A stretch of 7,417 nucleotides of DNA from Campylobacteraceae bacterium (lineage in GTDB: Bacteria; Campylobacterota; Campylobacteria; Campylobacterales; Sulfurospirillaceae). The stretch spans positions 15,514 to 22,930 of the forward strand of contig JALUMJ010000184.1 of NCBI GenBank assembly GCA_027040375.1. The letters are read 5' to 3'. A model generated the notes under the pieces. That model saw only the letters and a program-made list of their open reading frames with translations. It had not been told where the DNA came from and searched no databases. The stretch's first letter is position 1, and every line of letters starts with the position of its first letter. Positions 6,251-7,417 of this stretch are shown here, in pieces. The position numbers and the translations under genes were made by a program.

Positions 6251-6766
6251 ATGAAAAAGATAACAATTTTATTTGCAATTATAGCTCTTGCTATTAGCTT
6301 ACAGGCACAGAATGTTTTAAAAACTTATACTTTTAAAGACTCTGCAAACAAATCAATACAAATGCAAACAATGGATGGGGGAATATACATACCTACATAT
6401 AAAAATAAAGTTGTTTTATTGGCTTTTTTTGGTAAAAATTGTCCACCTTGTCGCGCAGAAATTCCAGGATTTGTCAAACTTCAAAAAGAGTTAGGTAAGA
6501 AATTTCAAATTGTAGCTGTACATGTTCAGCAAAAGATGTCAGAACCAGAATTGAAAAACTTCATCTCTATGCACCATATAAACTATCCAATCATTCCTGC
6601 TACCAATAAAGCATTTGAACTCGTAAATTTTGTAGCTTCAAGAACAGGTTGGGGAGGACAGATTCCTTTTTCTCTTCTTTTAGACAAGCAAGGGAATGTA
6701 GTAAATACTTACCTTGGAATGCAAAGCGAAGAAACACTAACTAAAGCAATAAACTCTATAAAATAA
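6251..6766 (+). CDS. Secreted TlpA/ResA-like thiol-disulfide oxidoreductase
   Basis: This is a 171-residue periplasmic thioredoxin-fold protein. It begins with a Sec signal peptide: MKK, a hydrophobic core (about 4-17), and likely cleavage after LQA at residue 19, with no lipobox cysteine. The mature part has the TlpA/redoxin layout: strand VVLLAFFGKN (54-63), active-site CPPC (64-67) followed by RAEIPGF (68-74), strand QIVAVHVQ (86-93), and the cis-proline segment GQIPFSLLLD (136-145), with Pro139 facing the active site. CPPC and the signal peptide suggest a reductase role, such as keeping haem-binding or other exported cysteines reduced (ResA/CcsX/TlpA-like), but the substrate cannot be read from sequence and no cytochrome-c maturation gene is adjacent. 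An AAGGTG ribosome site is at 6241-6246. A TATAAT box upstream and a strong terminator downstream suggest a single-gene unit. Confidence 0.9.
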   Translation: MKKITILFAIIALAISLQAQNVLKTYTFKDSANKSIQMQTMDGGIYIPTYKNKVVLLAFFGKNCPPCRAEIPGFVKLQKELGKKFQIVAVHVQQKMSEPELKNFISMHHINYPIIPATNKAFELVNFVASRTGWGGQIPFSLLLDKQGNVVNTYLGMQSEETLTKAINSIK

Positions 6767-6780
6767 CAAATATTCTTTTG

Positions 6781-6819
6781 ATATTGCTTACCACATTGAT
6801 TGCGGTAAGCAATATTTTT
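6781..6819 (+). terminator. Intrinsic terminator of the thioredoxin-like gene, shared with psd
   Basis: Two perfect 12-base arms, ATATTGCTTACC (6781-6792) and GGTAAGCAATAT (6804-6815), enclose an 11-nt loop. On + the stem runs into TTTTT (6815-6819), giving a good rho-independent terminator 14 nt after the stop of the thioredoxin-like gene. On - the same hairpin begins 2 nt after the psd stop, but is followed by CAAAAG rather than T residues, so it should stop psd transcripts less efficiently. Confidence 0.85.
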
Positions 6820-7417
6820 ACGAGATTACTATAACTCTAGCGATTTCATCACCAAATTTTATATTGTGTTCGAGTTTACATGTAAGGTTTATAAAATCTT
6901 TTTCAAAAAACATCACGATAGTTGAGCCCATCTCAAATGTTCCTAGCTCAGCTCCTTTTTTTATAAAAGTATCACCATATTCATAATATGTAATATATCT
7001 TTTTTTTGAGTTTGTTTGAATCCTCTCGTCAAAAACAAAACTCATCTTTCCAACATTTAAAGCTCCGACAAAAACCATATAAAAAAGCTTTTTATCGCTA
7101 GTTTCGCACTCTAAAACTACTCGCTCATTTTCTATAAATAGATTTGGCACCTTATTTAACCATTTGAGATTTACAGGATATAGTGCACCTGGGATATGTA
7201 TAGCTTTTTTTATTTGCATGTCTATTGGTGAGTGATAACGATGATAATCTTTTGGTGAGAGATAAAAATTGATAAATTTTCCATTTTCTAACTTATCTTT
7301 TGATTGTTCTCTTATTTTATTGCCAAGCAATTCTCTGACGCTATATGAAAACCCTTTTATCTGCAAAGCTAAACCAAACGAGATAGTTCCACATTCGGTT
7401 ATAAATCCATCGCATGG
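6818..7417 (-). CDS. psd: Phosphatidylserine decarboxylase, 5' end outside the window
   Basis: Psd makes phosphatidylethanolamine from phosphatidylserine at the inner membrane, using a pyruvoyl group formed by self-cleavage. The last 199 residues are visible and the frame is open through the right edge. A TTG at 7364-7366 is not the start: the frame upstream of it still encodes family sequence (PCDGFITECG..., then LQIKGFSYSVRELLG). Landmarks in the visible part are PCDG (1-4), whose Asp3 corresponds to the Asp of the self-cleavage charge relay; LSPKDYHRYHSPID (53-66), with conserved His59 and His62; and FEMGSTIV (161-168), where cleavage between Gly164 and Ser165 would yield the beta chain and the pyruvoyl-bearing alpha chain. 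The usual LGST is MGST here, with Gly-Ser intact. It converges on the thioredoxin-like gene with 51 bp between stop codons, most of it the shared hairpin. Confidence 0.95.
   Translation of the reverse strand, partial: PCDGFITECGTISFGLALQIKGFSYSVRELLGNKIREQSKDKLENGKFINFYLSPKDYHRYHSPIDMQIKKAIHIPGALYPVNLKWLNKVPNLFIENERVVLECETSDKKLFYMVFVGALNVGKMSFVFDERIQTNSKKRYITYYEYGDTFIKKGAELGTFEMGSTIVMFFEKDFINLTCKLEHNIKFGDEIARVIVIS

Noticed and set aside
7364..7366. TTG as a start for a 182-aa psd
   Set aside because: Upstream in-frame residues continue conserved Psd sequence including PCDG with the key Asp, so this is an internal leucine and the gene runs off the edge.
1..7417. Search for CRISPR arrays, insertion sequences, attachment sites, tRNA/rRNA genes, toxin-antitoxin or defence genes
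   Set aside because: No spaced direct repeats, transposase or integrase motifs, RNA-gene signatures or defence domains were seen; the genes are core housekeeping functions.

Overview
The window is AT-rich, densely packed chromosomal DNA that looks like a Campylobacterota (Epsilonproteobacteria) genome, probably a free-living Sulfurimonas/Sulfuricurvum/Arcobacter-like lineage. The grounds are base composition, short gaps with A-rich Shine-Dalgarno sites, protein style, and the run rpiB - small membrane protein - apt - ... - pepA - ychF, which as I recall also occurs in Helicobacter pylori and Campylobacter jejuni. The assignment below phylum level is an inference.

Left edge (1-922): the C-terminal end of an unidentified membrane protein on + converges with adk (adenylate kinase, zinc-type LID) on -. 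Their stop codons are one base apart and both lie inside a perfect 11-bp-arm inverted repeat. A 117-bp divergent spacer separates adk from the main operon and holds a candidate promoter.

Central block (923-6173, all +): rpiB (TTG start), a 109-aa membrane-anchored coiled-coil protein, a 27-aa single-helix membrane peptide at 1681-1764, apt, trpB, pepA and ychF. Every junction is tight: rpiB abuts the next start, three junctions are 1-nt TAATG overlaps, and the largest gap is 33 nt. This looks like one co-transcribed housekeeping unit: pentose-phosphate isomerisation, adenine salvage using PRPP derived from ribose-5-phosphate, the last step of tryptophan synthesis, peptide turnover, and a ribosome-associated ATPase. 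The genes share expression more than a single pathway.

Right edge (6174-7417): a 77-bp AT-rich spacer with a TATAAT box leads into a secreted TlpA/ResA-like thioredoxin with a CPPC active site. It ends at a strong hairpin plus T-run. Converging on it from the right edge is the C-terminal 199 residues of phosphatidylserine decarboxylase (psd) on -; its 5' end lies outside the window.

I found no mobile element, CRISPR array, rRNA, tRNA or defence system, and no gene-free stretch longer than 117 bp. This is essentially an ordinary core-genome region. The points most worth a second look are the 27-aa membrane peptide with its coiled-coil neighbour, the palindrome that encodes both stop codons of a convergent pair, and a stand-alone trpB embedded in the apt-pepA cluster.
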